Source: CAZIVO01 sp964542765 (GTDB lineage Bacteria; Planctomycetota; UBA1135; UBA2386). From it: 14,333 bases of DNA. A model generated the notes under the pieces. The model saw only the letters and a program-made list of their open reading frames with translations. It was not told the DNA's origin and did no database searches. Below are positions 6,564 through 13,746 of this stretch, one piece after another. The translations under genes were made by a program, and so were the position numbers. Within the stretch, counting starts at the first letter, position 1; each line of letters starts with the position of its first letter. The stretch covers positions 1-14,333 of the forward strand of contig CAZIVO010000098.1 in the NCBI GenBank assembly GCA_964542765.1. The letters run 5' to 3'.

Positions 6564-8138
6564 ATGGCAATCGACACAAGAAACGCTCCAAGCTGGGTCT
6601 GCCTTCTCTTGCTCTCATCCTTCTTGCCTGCTCAGGACGAGAAGGCCAGCGGTGAAAAGCCTTCCGCGGGCGAGATCCCCATTCCCTCGGACACGCAGGG
6701 TCCGACGACCGAGCTGACCCTGCGCGATGCCTTGATTCTGGGGCGCCGAAACAACACGAACCTGAAGGTCGGCGAGTTGCTGCCGTTGCAAGCCGAGCAG
6801 GATCTTCGACTGGCACATGCCAGTTTCGATCCGGAGCTGTACAGCAATATCTCGGTATCGAAGTCCAAGGATCCTACACGCAACATCTTTCAACCGGAGA
6901 TCACGCGGGAACTGTTCACGGCGACGATGGGGGTTCGGCAGTTGACCTCGACGGGAGGAACCTTCGATCTGAGCTATTCGCCGACGAGATTGAACCAGAG
7001 CACGACGGTGCCAGGTTTCCCCGAAAGCCAGTACACATCGGCCTTGAGGGGAAGTTTTCGGCAGCCCTTGTTGCGTGGTGCCTGGGCCGATTACGGGCTC
7101 AAGGAGGTGAGGGTGGCGCAGACCGCGCTGGCAGCATCACAACTGCGCTTCGATCGCTCCGTTCAGGAGACCTTGCTGAACATTGTCCAGGCCTACTGGG
7201 AACTGGTCTTCGCTCGCGAGAATTTTAGAGTGATGTTCGCGGCGCGAGCTCTTGCAGGAGAACAGCTGGCCTTCACCAATGAGCAGATTCGCGTCGGTGC
7301 CAAGGCTGAGCGGGATCGGATTGCCGACGAGGCGGAAGTCGCGCGGCGCGAGGAGGAGTTGATCGCCACCGAAAATGAGATCCGCAGTCGTGACGATACT
7401 CTTCGCCGTCTCCTGTTTGACGATCAACAAGGAGAGGTGTGGCAGGCTTCCGCGGTGCCGGTATCTCCTTTCGAAGTTGAGGTCGATACCAAGGCGTTGG
7501 ATTGGCGGCAACTGGCGCGCGACTCTCTCGATCAACGCCCGGATATCAAGGCTCTTCGTGCAGATGTCTCGATCGCCGAGGAGGATCTACTCGTTGCCGA
7601 GCGTGATGTCCTGCCGCAGCTCGATCTGGTTGGCGCATACGCGACCGATGGCACCCGCGATAGTTTTCATATGGCGTGGGATGACACGGTGGGTTTCGAC
7701 CTTCCCGACTGGAGCCTGACGATCGAATTGTCGTTGCCGATAGGCAATAAAGGCCCCAGGGCCAGACGTGACCGTGCCCGTCTCGAGCTCGAGCGGAAGC
7801 GTCGCCTCCTCTATGCTGCCGAGATGGATGTTGCCAAGGAGGTCAGGGAAGCGGTTCGTCGCTTGCGAACGCTGGCATTGAGCATCCTGGCCAGCAAGGA
7901 GAGTGTCCGTCTTGCGGAGTCGGACCTGGATACAGAGCAGCAAAAAGTGAGGGTAGGGCTGAGCACTGCCTTCGAGGTCCAGCGCCGTAATCAGGCCTTG
8001 CTGGATGCCAGGACGCGGCACTTACGCAACCAACTGGATTATCACATTGCCCGTGCCAACCACTTGTACAGCCAGGGTCTGCTGGGTGTCCCCGAGAGCG
8101 ATGGGGCCGGTGCGAAGGCGGTGCCAGAGAAGAAATGA
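6564..8138 (+). CDS. TolC-family outer-membrane efflux channel protein
   Basis: A 524-residue protein of the outer-membrane factor family, which forms trimeric channels spanning the outer membrane and periplasm for efflux pumps or type I secretion. Residues 1-23 look like a signal peptide (WVCLLLLSSFLPAQ). The two OEP halves are visible. The first starts with LTLRDALILGRRNNTNL (51-67), has a beta segment around SFDPELYSNISVS (87-99) and RQPLLRGA (166-173), then a long helix with QAYWELVFARENF (209-221). The second has RPDIKALRADVSIAEEDLLVAERDVLPQLDL (325-355), SLPIGNKGPRARRDRARLE (390-408) and a long helix to residue 500. Size is typical. A weak GGGTGG precedes the start by 6 bases. Neither a membrane-fusion protein nor an inner-membrane pump lies in the window. 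It follows the putative anti-sigma gene by 30 bases and is probably co-transcribed with it. Confidence 0.94.
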   Translation: MAIDTRNAPSWVCLLLLSSFLPAQDEKASGEKPSAGEIPIPSDTQGPTTELTLRDALILGRRNNTNLKVGELLPLQAEQDLRLAHASFDPELYSNISVSKSKDPTRNIFQPEITRELFTATMGVRQLTSTGGTFDLSYSPTRLNQSTTVPGFPESQYTSALRGSFRQPLLRGAWADYGLKEVRVAQTALAASQLRFDRSVQETLLNIVQAYWELVFARENFRVMFAARALAGEQLAFTNEQIRVGAKAERDRIADEAEVARREEELIATENEIRSRDDTLRRLLFDDQQGEVWQASAVPVSPFEVEVDTKALDWRQLARDSLDQRPDIKALRADVSIAEEDLLVAERDVLPQLDLVGAYATDGTRDSFHMAWDDTVGFDLPDWSLTIELSLPIGNKGPRARRDRARLELERKRRLLYAAEMDVAKEVREAVRRLRTLALSILASKESVRLAESDLDTEQQKVRVGLSTAFEVQRRNQALLDARTRHLRNQLDYHIARANHLYSQGLLGVPESDGAGAKAVPEKK

Positions 8139-8148
8139 CAGCATCTTG

Positions 8149-8232
8149 ATGTCGGGTAGTGCTGTTGCCGATGAGTCAGAAGGGCTCTTGTGGTGTGACC
8201 CTGTTTGCCAGTTTGACTATGGATATCCATGA
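8149..8232 (+). CDS. Possible 27-codon small ORF before the lipoprotein gene
   Basis: The 90-base gap between the TolC-type gene and the lipoprotein gene contains an ATG-started frame of 27 codons (begins MSGSAVADESEG; acidic, two Cys, three Tyr or Trp residues near the end). Its TGA overlaps the lipoprotein ATG as ATGA. It could be a coupling or leader peptide. No ribosome binding site is visible before it and the overlap could be chance, so this is a weak call. Confidence 0.22.
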   Translation: MSGSAVADESEGLLWCDPVCQFDYGYP

Positions 8233-9938
8233 GCGCTGACTTCTCGGCAAGGATGAGAGTGGGTTTGCTGGCCGTGATGGCCGGGCTGGTATCATGCGGT
8301 GATCCGGACCCCGAGATCTCCGCGGAGGACGCAGCGTCACTGGCAGACCCGACAAGCTTCGATGTCTGGCACGAAGACTTCCCGCAAGAGGTCTACCAGT
8401 CGCCTTCGAATTCGGGTGGTTGGTATGAGCGCAGTCGTAGTCAGGCAATGCGGCTTCTGGTCGAGAAGCTTCGTGGTAATTGCACTCGCCGCGGTTGGTT
8501 GATGGCCAAGGAATACTTCGACCGTGCGCCGCAAGAGGTCTTGCCGATCATGATCGAGGCCATGGATAGCGCGATGCAGGCTCCAGAACTTGCTGACATC
8601 GTCGAGAACACTGTAGAGGCGATGGGGCGTTTGGGGCGTTTTCGCAGCGAGGAGATAGCCCAGGCGCTTGTGCGTGCATTGCAGCATCAGCGGCAGGCTG
8701 TGCGGGAGAAGGCCGCGCGGTCTCTGGTCACTGCGGGATCGGCTAGCAGCGTACGTCAAGCGCAGGTGCTTGTGGAGTCGATGTCGGGCCGTGGTCAGGG
8801 CGATTGGGTGAGATCGGTGCGGACAAACCTCCCGGAAGCGGAGGCGATCGATATCTACTCGGCGATGTTGTCGCAATCGTTTGGTCCGCAAAGACGCTTT
8901 CGTCAGATAACCAGCGTGGTGCTTGCCGAGACCCTGAAGATGTCGCCGGAGGCCGGAGCCCAGATCGTCGGGCCGCTGTGGGAGGTGGTGCCTGGCGAGT
9001 CGAGGTTCGACGCAGCATTGATTCTCCATGTAGCAGGCGACCGGCGAGGGACACGTTTCTTTGCTGAGATCATCAAGCATGGCGATGAGCGCGGTAAAGC
9101 GTTGGCCGTGGGGGCTGTCATGCAAGGTGACGCGTCGACGATGACCGATGAGATTCTCAAGCTTTCAATCGATGAAGCCTCGTCCGTTCGGCAGGCTGCG
9201 GCAGCAGCGATCGCGGAACTTTCAGGCGAGAATGCGACGCATGTCTTGCAGATCCTGGCCATGGACCCGGCAACGGAAGTCCGGCAACTGGCCCTTTCGT
9301 CGCTGGTCAAAAGAGGGGATCGGCCACTCCTTGATCGGTTGATCGAGATCGTGAAAACGGGGACGGGGTCCAAGCACCGTCAAGCTGTCGGCGACCTTGC
9401 TTCGGCGTCAGACAAGGCAGCGCTCACTGCCTTTTACGAGCGATACAAAAAATCGCCGGCCGATGAATCTCGTATCTATATACAGGCGCTGGGGCGATCA
9501 CGTTTGCCGGAAGCCATGGGACCTTTGCGGGAAATCTTCATGGGCCCCGAGCGTGAGATTGATGATCGTGGCACCCTGACGACGATCAGCTATCCGGGGT
9601 TGCTCTTGCCCAACCTGGACGGCGTTGGCCCCGCGGTCCTGGAGTTGTTTGAAGAACTCGAGTCGGGGGACTACCGACGTCGCGGAACCTTGCTCCATAC
9701 GCTGGTCAACCTTGTGGCGGTCAGCGATGATGTGGAGTTCCGGCGCCGGACCTACGATCTCTTCCGACGCATTACCTTGGATCTCGAAGAGATCCCGCAA
9801 ATGCGATTGCTGGCAGTGGATTATCTCCGCAGGGATGTTTCCCTCGCCGACATGATGGCTTTCCAGCGTCAGCAACGAAAAGAGACCAGTGAAGCCATGC
9901 GCAAGGCTTTGGCGGCGTATCTGTTCGAGTATTTCTGA
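8229..9938 (+). CDS. HEAT-repeat lipoprotein
   Basis: A 569-residue protein. Residues 1-23 form a lipoprotein signal (RMRVGLLAVMAGLVSC, lipobox LVSC, Cys23), so the mature protein should be lipid-anchored and start Cys-Gly-Asp-Pro. The rest reads as an alpha solenoid with HEAT-like units, for example AVREKAARSLVTAG (157-170), SSVRQAAAAAIAELSG (318-333) and TEVRQLALSSLVKRGD (349-364). More degenerate helical pairs run to the C-terminus. Such repeats usually bind other proteins, and no catalytic motif is visible. ATG 8229 has only a weak GGA upstream. Met9 is an alternative start but leaves a very short signal. The gene follows the TolC-type gene by 90 bases on the same strand, and an envelope scaffolding or assembly role is a guess from location. 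It ends 24 bases from the convergent pilin-like gene. Confidence 0.88.
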   Translation: MSADFSARMRVGLLAVMAGLVSCGDPDPEISAEDAASLADPTSFDVWHEDFPQEVYQSPSNSGGWYERSRSQAMRLLVEKLRGNCTRRGWLMAKEYFDRAPQEVLPIMIEAMDSAMQAPELADIVENTVEAMGRLGRFRSEEIAQALVRALQHQRQAVREKAARSLVTAGSASSVRQAQVLVESMSGRGQGDWVRSVRTNLPEAEAIDIYSAMLSQSFGPQRRFRQITSVVLAETLKMSPEAGAQIVGPLWEVVPGESRFDAALILHVAGDRRGTRFFAEIIKHGDERGKALAVGAVMQGDASTMTDEILKLSIDEASSVRQAAAAAIAELSGENATHVLQILAMDPATEVRQLALSSLVKRGDRPLLDRLIEIVKTGTGSKHRQAVGDLASASDKAALTAFYERYKKSPADESRIYIQALGRSRLPEAMGPLREIFMGPEREIDDRGTLTTISYPGLLLPNLDGVGPAVLELFEELESGDYRRRGTLLHTLVNLVAVSDDVEFRRRTYDLFRRITLDLEEIPQMRLLAVDYLRRDVSLADMMAFQRQQRKETSEAMRKALAAYLFEYF

Positions 9939-9943
9939 GGAAG

Positions 9944-9976
9944 TTGCATTCGGGGGCGACGGTTACTTGAATGCGA
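9944..9976. terminator. Weak inverted repeat between convergent genes
   Basis: TTGCATTC (9944-9951) can pair with GAATGCGA (9969-9976): seven Watson-Crick pairs and one G-T pair around a 17-base loop. It spans the gap where the HEAT lipoprotein gene and the - strand pilin-like gene end tail to tail, so a two-way terminator is conceivable. No T-run follows on either strand, and the right arm lies in coding sequence. Confidence is low. Confidence 0.2.
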
Positions 9977-10616
9977 TCCAGCGTTCATCGTCCTGACCGC
10001 GGTACCATTTGGCTCCGGGCTGTATCTCTTCGCGCGGCCGGCCTGCTCCTGGTATGGGCATGGGGCTGGTTCCCAGGTAGTGGCGCAGAAGATTTCGTGA
10101 CCTTACTGCCTGGACGGTATGCCCCTCGATGACGGCGCCGCTGTCGCCGGGCAGGAAAAACACTTCGCGGCCGCCTGAAAGATTTGAGTGTGGCCATGCA
10201 TAGACTTCCAGCGACTGGTTTTTGAGGTTCTCGAACCCCAAGGATTTTCGGTCGGCGGGAGTGCGGGTGAGCAAGTATAGGTAGTGCCGCTCGCGGAAGT
10301 AGTAGCCACTGGGCCCGTCCGGAGTGAAGCCGGAGGGGATCGATGATTCGGGGATGCTACCATCGGCTTGGATCTTGCGTCGCAATTCGGCCTCGATGGT
10401 TTTTTGCCCCTGCGGATCCTCGAATTCGAGATCGCTGATATGTTCTTGTGCAATCGCCATCAGCAACTGCGCGATCTTGAATGCTCGGCGTTCGACCCGC
10501 GCAACACGTTGCGAGGTGAGGTAGGGTAGGGCGAGGCTCACTCCCAAACCAATCAGCCCGGCGAGGATCAGGAGATTGCCCAGGTTGAAACGACGACGAA
10601 CAGATCGCGAGACCAT
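9963..10616 (-). CDS. One-pass membrane protein with degenerate pilin/pseudopilin-like N-terminus
   Basis: A 217-residue protein of unassigned function. Residues 1-9 are basic (MVSRSVRRR). From Phe10 the sequence FNLGNLLILAGLIGLGVSLALP follows the spacing of a type IV pilin N-terminal helix: Phe at +1, Leu at +3 and Pro at +22. A charged helix comes next (SQRVARVERRAFKIAQLLMAIAQ), as in pseudopilins. However, the residue before the Phe is Arg rather than Gly, and +5 is Asn instead of Glu, so prepilin-peptidase processing is unlikely. The outer domain contains GYYFRERHYLYLL (about 104-116) and GGREVFFLPGDSGAVIEGHT (about 148-167), which resemble the beta-rich ends of pseudopilin-like proteins. 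That reading is inference. The start codon lies 20 bases from the divergent cca start. It appears to be a single-gene unit facing the lipoprotein gene. Confidence 0.78.
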   Translation of the reverse strand: MVSRSVRRRFNLGNLLILAGLIGLGVSLALPYLTSQRVARVERRAFKIAQLLMAIAQEHISDLEFEDPQGQKTIEAELRRKIQADGSIPESSIPSGFTPDGPSGYYFRERHYLYLLTRTPADRKSLGFENLKNQSLEVYAWPHSNLSGGREVFFLPGDSGAVIEGHTVQAVRSRNLLRHYLGTSPMPIPGAGRPREEIQPGAKWYRGQDDERWIAFK

Positions 10617-10636
10617 GATGGTTATCGTGCAGGATC

Positions 10637-11989
10637 ATGGCAGAGAGAGGTAGTACGGAACAGCGGATTGCGATTGATCTGCCGACAGAAGTGGCGGAGA
10701 TGGTCGCTCGTATCACCGGTCAGGGAGCTGAGGTAATGCTGGTCGGGGGGGCGGTTCGCGATGCTTTCTTGGAGCGCGAAACAACAGATCTCGATTTTGC
10801 GACGTCATTGAGGCCAGCCGAGCTCGGGCGAATCTTTCCGGAAGCCCTGGGGGTGGATGAGAAGTTTGGAATTTGTAGTTTGCGAACGGATTCTCATGAC
10901 GTTGCCTTTGTGACGTTCCGTGAGGAGGCTGGTTACTCTGATCATCGCCACCCGGACGAAGTGCGATTCAGCGATGATCGTTCCGTTGATGCTCGCCGTC
11001 GAGATTTCACGGTGAATGCCATTTACGTCGAGCCCGGCAGCGGCCGTATTTTCGATCCATTCGGGGGGGTTACCGATCTTCAAGATGGCGTTTTGCGTGT
11101 CATCGGCAGCGCTCGTGAGCGCTTCGAAGAGGACGCGTTACGGATGTTGCGTGCGATACGTTTCTCGGCGGGCACCGATCTGGCCCTGGACGAAGATGCG
11201 CTGCTAGGCCTTCGCGAGATGGCTGGATTGCTCGAGAAACTGTCACCGGAACGGATGTTCGAAGAGTTGACAGCGATGTTTTCGCGCGATGGTCGGGGTA
11301 AGGCTTTGCGCCTGCTTGTCGAGACAGGTTTGGCAGCGGTGATCTTGCCGGAGGTGGTGGAACTCGAAGGTGTGGAGCAACCGCCGCGCTTTCATCCTGA
11401 AGGCGACGTGTTGATTCACACCTGTATGGTTTTGGACGGGGTCCGGCCGGCTGATCCTAGCCAGGCTTGGGCTGCGGTTCTCCATGACATTGGCAAGCCT
11501 GCGACCTTCGAACGAGCACCCGACAGGATCCGCTTTTCGAAGCACGATGTCCTGTCCGCGCGAATGGCCGAAGAAGTTCTCCTGCGTTTGCATGCTCCGT
11601 CCGAACTCCGGGAGACAGTGGTCGAGATCTGTCGAGATCACATCAGGTTTGCATCGATTCCCGAAATGGGACCGAGCAAGCGTGAACGATGGATGCGCTC
11701 GCCCCGCTTCGAGCAACATCTGGAGTTTCACCGCGCTGATTGCATGGGCAGCCACGGCTTGCTCGATATCTATCATTTTGCGAGGGAGGCTTACGAGAGT
11801 CTACCGGCCATGCCACCGCCGCCGCTGTGCACGGGAAAGGATGTCATCGAACTCGGCGTGGCCGAAGGCCCGGTCGTGGGGGAAATTCTGCGTTGCGTGC
11901 AGTCTCAACTCGATGACTGTGAGAATCCGGACCGCGGCATGGCGCTCGCATTGCTTCGCGAAGCCGCTCAACCACATATCAAGCATTGA
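10637..11989 (+). CDS. cca: tRNA nucleotidyltransferase (CCA-adding type, poly(A) polymerase family) with HD domain
   Basis: This family builds or repairs the 3' CCA end of tRNA. The 450-residue protein has the class II nucleotidyltransferase head: LVGGAVRDAF (35-44), the catalytic DLDFAT (51-56, Asp-x-Asp), RRRDFTVNAIY (120-130) and ERFEEDALRMLRAIRF (161-176), which holds the base-selecting EDxxR motif. An HD-type region follows, with HPEGDVLIHT (253-262), VLHDIGKPATF (281-291) and KHD (302-304). The tail GKDVIELGVAEGPVVGEIL (400-418) is usual for the HD-containing forms. Whether it adds CCA, only A or only CC cannot be settled by eye, and a poly(A) polymerase role is the main alternative. 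AGGA sits just upstream of ATG 10637 at a short spacing. It is divergent from the pilin-like gene with almost no room for separate promoters. Confidence 0.94.
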   Translation: MAERGSTEQRIAIDLPTEVAEMVARITGQGAEVMLVGGAVRDAFLERETTDLDFATSLRPAELGRIFPEALGVDEKFGICSLRTDSHDVAFVTFREEAGYSDHRHPDEVRFSDDRSVDARRRDFTVNAIYVEPGSGRIFDPFGGVTDLQDGVLRVIGSARERFEEDALRMLRAIRFSAGTDLALDEDALLGLREMAGLLEKLSPERMFEELTAMFSRDGRGKALRLLVETGLAAVILPEVVELEGVEQPPRFHPEGDVLIHTCMVLDGVRPADPSQAWAAVLHDIGKPATFERAPDRIRFSKHDVLSARMAEEVLLRLHAPSELRETVVEICRDHIRFASIPEMGPSKRERWMRSPRFEQHLEFHRADCMGSHGLLDIYHFAREAYESLPAMPPPPLCTGKDVIELGVAEGPVVGEILRCVQSQLDDCENPDRGMALALLREAAQPHIKH

Positions 11990-12008
11990 GCGAATGGGAC
12001 CGATAGCT

Positions 12009-12031
12009 CCCCCTGAGATGGTGCTGGGGGG
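12009..12031 (+). promoter_or_regulatory. G/C-run hairpin before the acidic-protein gene
   Basis: CCCCC (12009-12013) can pair with the GGGGGG run (12026-12031) across a 12-base loop in the cca-to-downstream gap. The G-run is also the only ribosome-binding-like purine stretch, 6 bases before ATG 12038, so the hairpin could hide it. It has no T-run and so is not a typical terminator. This is a weak observation. Confidence 0.25.
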
Positions 12032-12037
12032 CAGTTC

Positions 12038-12880
12038 ATGGAAGAAGTTGGCTGGAAGTCTGATTTTGATGAGTTCCGAGAGAGTCGTGAACAGGATGAA
12101 AAAAGCGCCGAGGGTGATGGAAGTCAGCATGCCGATGTCTTGAGAGAACTCGAGGCAGCGGAGGAGGATGAGATTCGCAAGGAAACCCTCACCCGTGAAG
12201 TGAGTGATTTTTTCGAAGATGCCACGCGGGCGGCTGCTTCGATCGTCTCGAAGGTCGCGGAGGACGAAGAAAGATCCGTTTCATCGCGAGTGACTCAAGA
12301 CATGGACGATTTCCTCCGTGACGTGGTGGATCGAGCATCGTCGTTCGTGCAGTTCTTGCAGGTGGCAGAAGGCAGTTTCTCGGGCCAGGAAAATATGGAG
12401 CCGCACTTGCACAATATTGTTGGGCGGACGCTCGACTCGTTTCGATACGAGGGCACGGCCTGTCTCAGCGACAAGCACATTGGCAAGGACCCGTTTTGTC
12501 AGGTGAGCGACCCCTTGTTTTTGGGGGAGGCTCAGACTCCGGGCATGGTCAGTGATGATGAAAGTCTGATCGGCGTGGGAGTGGCTGATGAGTTCGCGGC
12601 CTCCTCACCCGAACCCTCTGACCATGAGCAACCTGGCGATCTTTCCTGCGGGATTCCACCGATCGAGGATGATCTGCAGACAGGAATCAGCGTTGGGCCG
12701 GCGGAGTCTGGTGTTCCCGTGGGAGTTGATGGGGGAGGGGGAGGCTGTTGGGAGCAGGAGGTTCTGGAGGCGATCGGTCCTGATCCTGCCAGGCGTGAGG
12801 CGGCCGTGGCCTCGCTGGTCCATAATGGTTTTCTCACCCTCGCTCAGGCTCGAGAACTGCTTTCGAAGCCGCAGGCGTGA
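12038..12880 (+). CDS. Acidic protein of unknown function with internal helical repeat
   Basis: Not recognised. The 280-residue protein has no signal peptide or membrane segment, so it is presumably cytosolic. Residues 1-50 are strongly acidic and charged (EEDEIRKE and similar). Two related helical segments follow: TREVSDFFEDATRAAASIV (52-70) and TQDMDDFLRDVVDRASSFV (86-104), with T, D, F, D, A, S and V in matching positions. The middle (about 140-235) looks disordered, is rich in Asp, Ser, Pro and Gly, and ends in a GGGGG run. The last 40 residues (EVLEAIGPDPARREAAVASL, then a Leu-rich QARELL helix) look like a small folded helical domain. It begins 48 bases after cca, behind a C5/G6 inverted repeat (12009-12031), and may be co-transcribed with it. 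The absence of any longer competing frame and the ordered N- and C-terminal parts support a real gene. Confidence 0.75.
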   Translation: MEEVGWKSDFDEFRESREQDEKSAEGDGSQHADVLRELEAAEEDEIRKETLTREVSDFFEDATRAAASIVSKVAEDEERSVSSRVTQDMDDFLRDVVDRASSFVQFLQVAEGSFSGQENMEPHLHNIVGRTLDSFRYEGTACLSDKHIGKDPFCQVSDPLFLGEAQTPGMVSDDESLIGVGVADEFAASSPEPSDHEQPGDLSCGIPPIEDDLQTGISVGPAESGVPVGVDGGGGGCWEQEVLEAIGPDPARREAAVASLVHNGFLTLAQARELLSKPQA

Positions 12881-12887
12881 AGTTGGC

Positions 12888-13742
12888 TCATGTGAGCATG
12901 ATTCGCCGAGAAATCATTCGTGCAGCGTGAGCAGCGAGGAGGATGCCGAGGCACTCTCTTTCTCGTCCGGCTGCCAGGCACAGGAGTCCCGAATAGAGCA
13001 TCGTGCCGAGCAGTAGCCAGGTCATCGATCTCTGGATGGTTGCTCGCGACCAGTTGTCGACGAGTCTGAGTCGTATGAGGAACAGAAGGCTTGAGATGCC
13101 GGCGATGGCAGCCGCCGGCCAGGGGTTGGGCATGCCCAGGAAGGCCAGTGTGGCGACGATCGGGGGCACCAGTTGGACGGATACGACGACCCGGCGCTTG
13201 GGGTTTCTTTCATCTTCGAGTGCGCCCAAGAGGGTGACAGCGATGATGTAGATGGCGTAGCAGCAAGCGGCAATCGTGAGTGTGCGGTCGGGGAGTTCAT
13301 GCTGCAAGCTGACAGCGCCGGCGCAAAGGTTGAGTCCGCGCAAGCTCCCCATCGTCACGGCGCCGGTCAGGACGTTGGTTTTGAGCAGGTAGTCGTAGCC
13401 GAGGACCAGCAAGGCGAGTGCACCGTGGAAGATGGGGCATGGTGCGGTGATGACGCCGATGAGCATGAGGGCCATGCCCATGGCGAGAGCAGTGTTCGGA
13501 GCGATTTGCCCTGAGGGAAGGGGGCGTTCGGGACGCATGCGCGCATCGAGAGCGCGGTCAGCGTGGTCGTTGAGGACCATACCGGCGGCGTAGATACATA
13601 CGCTGGCGACCATGGCGCGCCAGGCATCGGTCGTCCAGATGGTTGCTGTTGCCGCGCTGGCCAGGCAGATTCCGGCCAGGACATCGGCGGCCGGGGAGAA
13701 GAGGGTGCCGACACGAAGCAGACGAAGATAGGGACTCAGCAC
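12888..13742 (-). CDS. UbiA-family prenyltransferase (integral membrane)
   Basis: UbiA enzymes transfer a prenyl chain from an isoprenyl diphosphate to an acceptor within the membrane. The 284-residue, multi-helix protein has the first Asp-rich motif NDHADRALD (58-66, the NDxxDxxxD form) followed by RPERPLPSG (70-78), typical of the family. The segment YDYLLKTNVLTGAVTMGSLRGLN (116-138) resembles the EboC-like or geranylgeranyl-type branch. The second motif is weak: LGALEDER (172-179) lies where DxxxD would be expected, so metal binding there may be altered. The acceptor is unknown (quinone, lipid or other). The start is GTG 13742, 4 bases after the rseP stop and with no clear ribosome binding site, which suggests coupling to rseP. 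It ends 7 bases from the convergent acidic-protein gene. Confidence 0.9.
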   Translation of the reverse strand: MLSPYLRLLRVGTLFSPAADVLAGICLASAATATIWTTDAWRAMVASVCIYAAGMVLNDHADRALDARMRPERPLPSGQIAPNTALAMGMALMLIGVITAPCPIFHGALALLVLGYDYLLKTNVLTGAVTMGSLRGLNLCAGAVSLQHELPDRTLTIAACCYAIYIIAVTLLGALEDERNPKRRVVVSVQLVPPIVATLAFLGMPNPWPAAAIAGISSLLFLIRLRLVDNWSRATIQRSMTWLLLGTMLYSGLLCLAAGRERECLGILLAAHAARMISRRIMLT

Positions 13743-13746
13743 GGGA

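Noticed and set aside
8188..8226. Promoter-like TTGTGG with an AT-rich TATGGATAT before the lipoprotein gene
   Set aside because: Spacing to any reasonable -10 is about 21 bases and the hexamers match poorly.
8337..9125. - strand open frame (262 codons) opposite the HEAT lipoprotein gene
   Set aside because: The + strand reading has a lipobox and HEAT units. The antisense reading is His/Arg/Leu-rich without motif.
12886..12897. GCTCA-TG-TGAGC palindrome between the acidic-protein and UbiA stops as a terminator
   Set aside because: The stem is only 5 bp with a 2-base loop and has no T-run on either strand.
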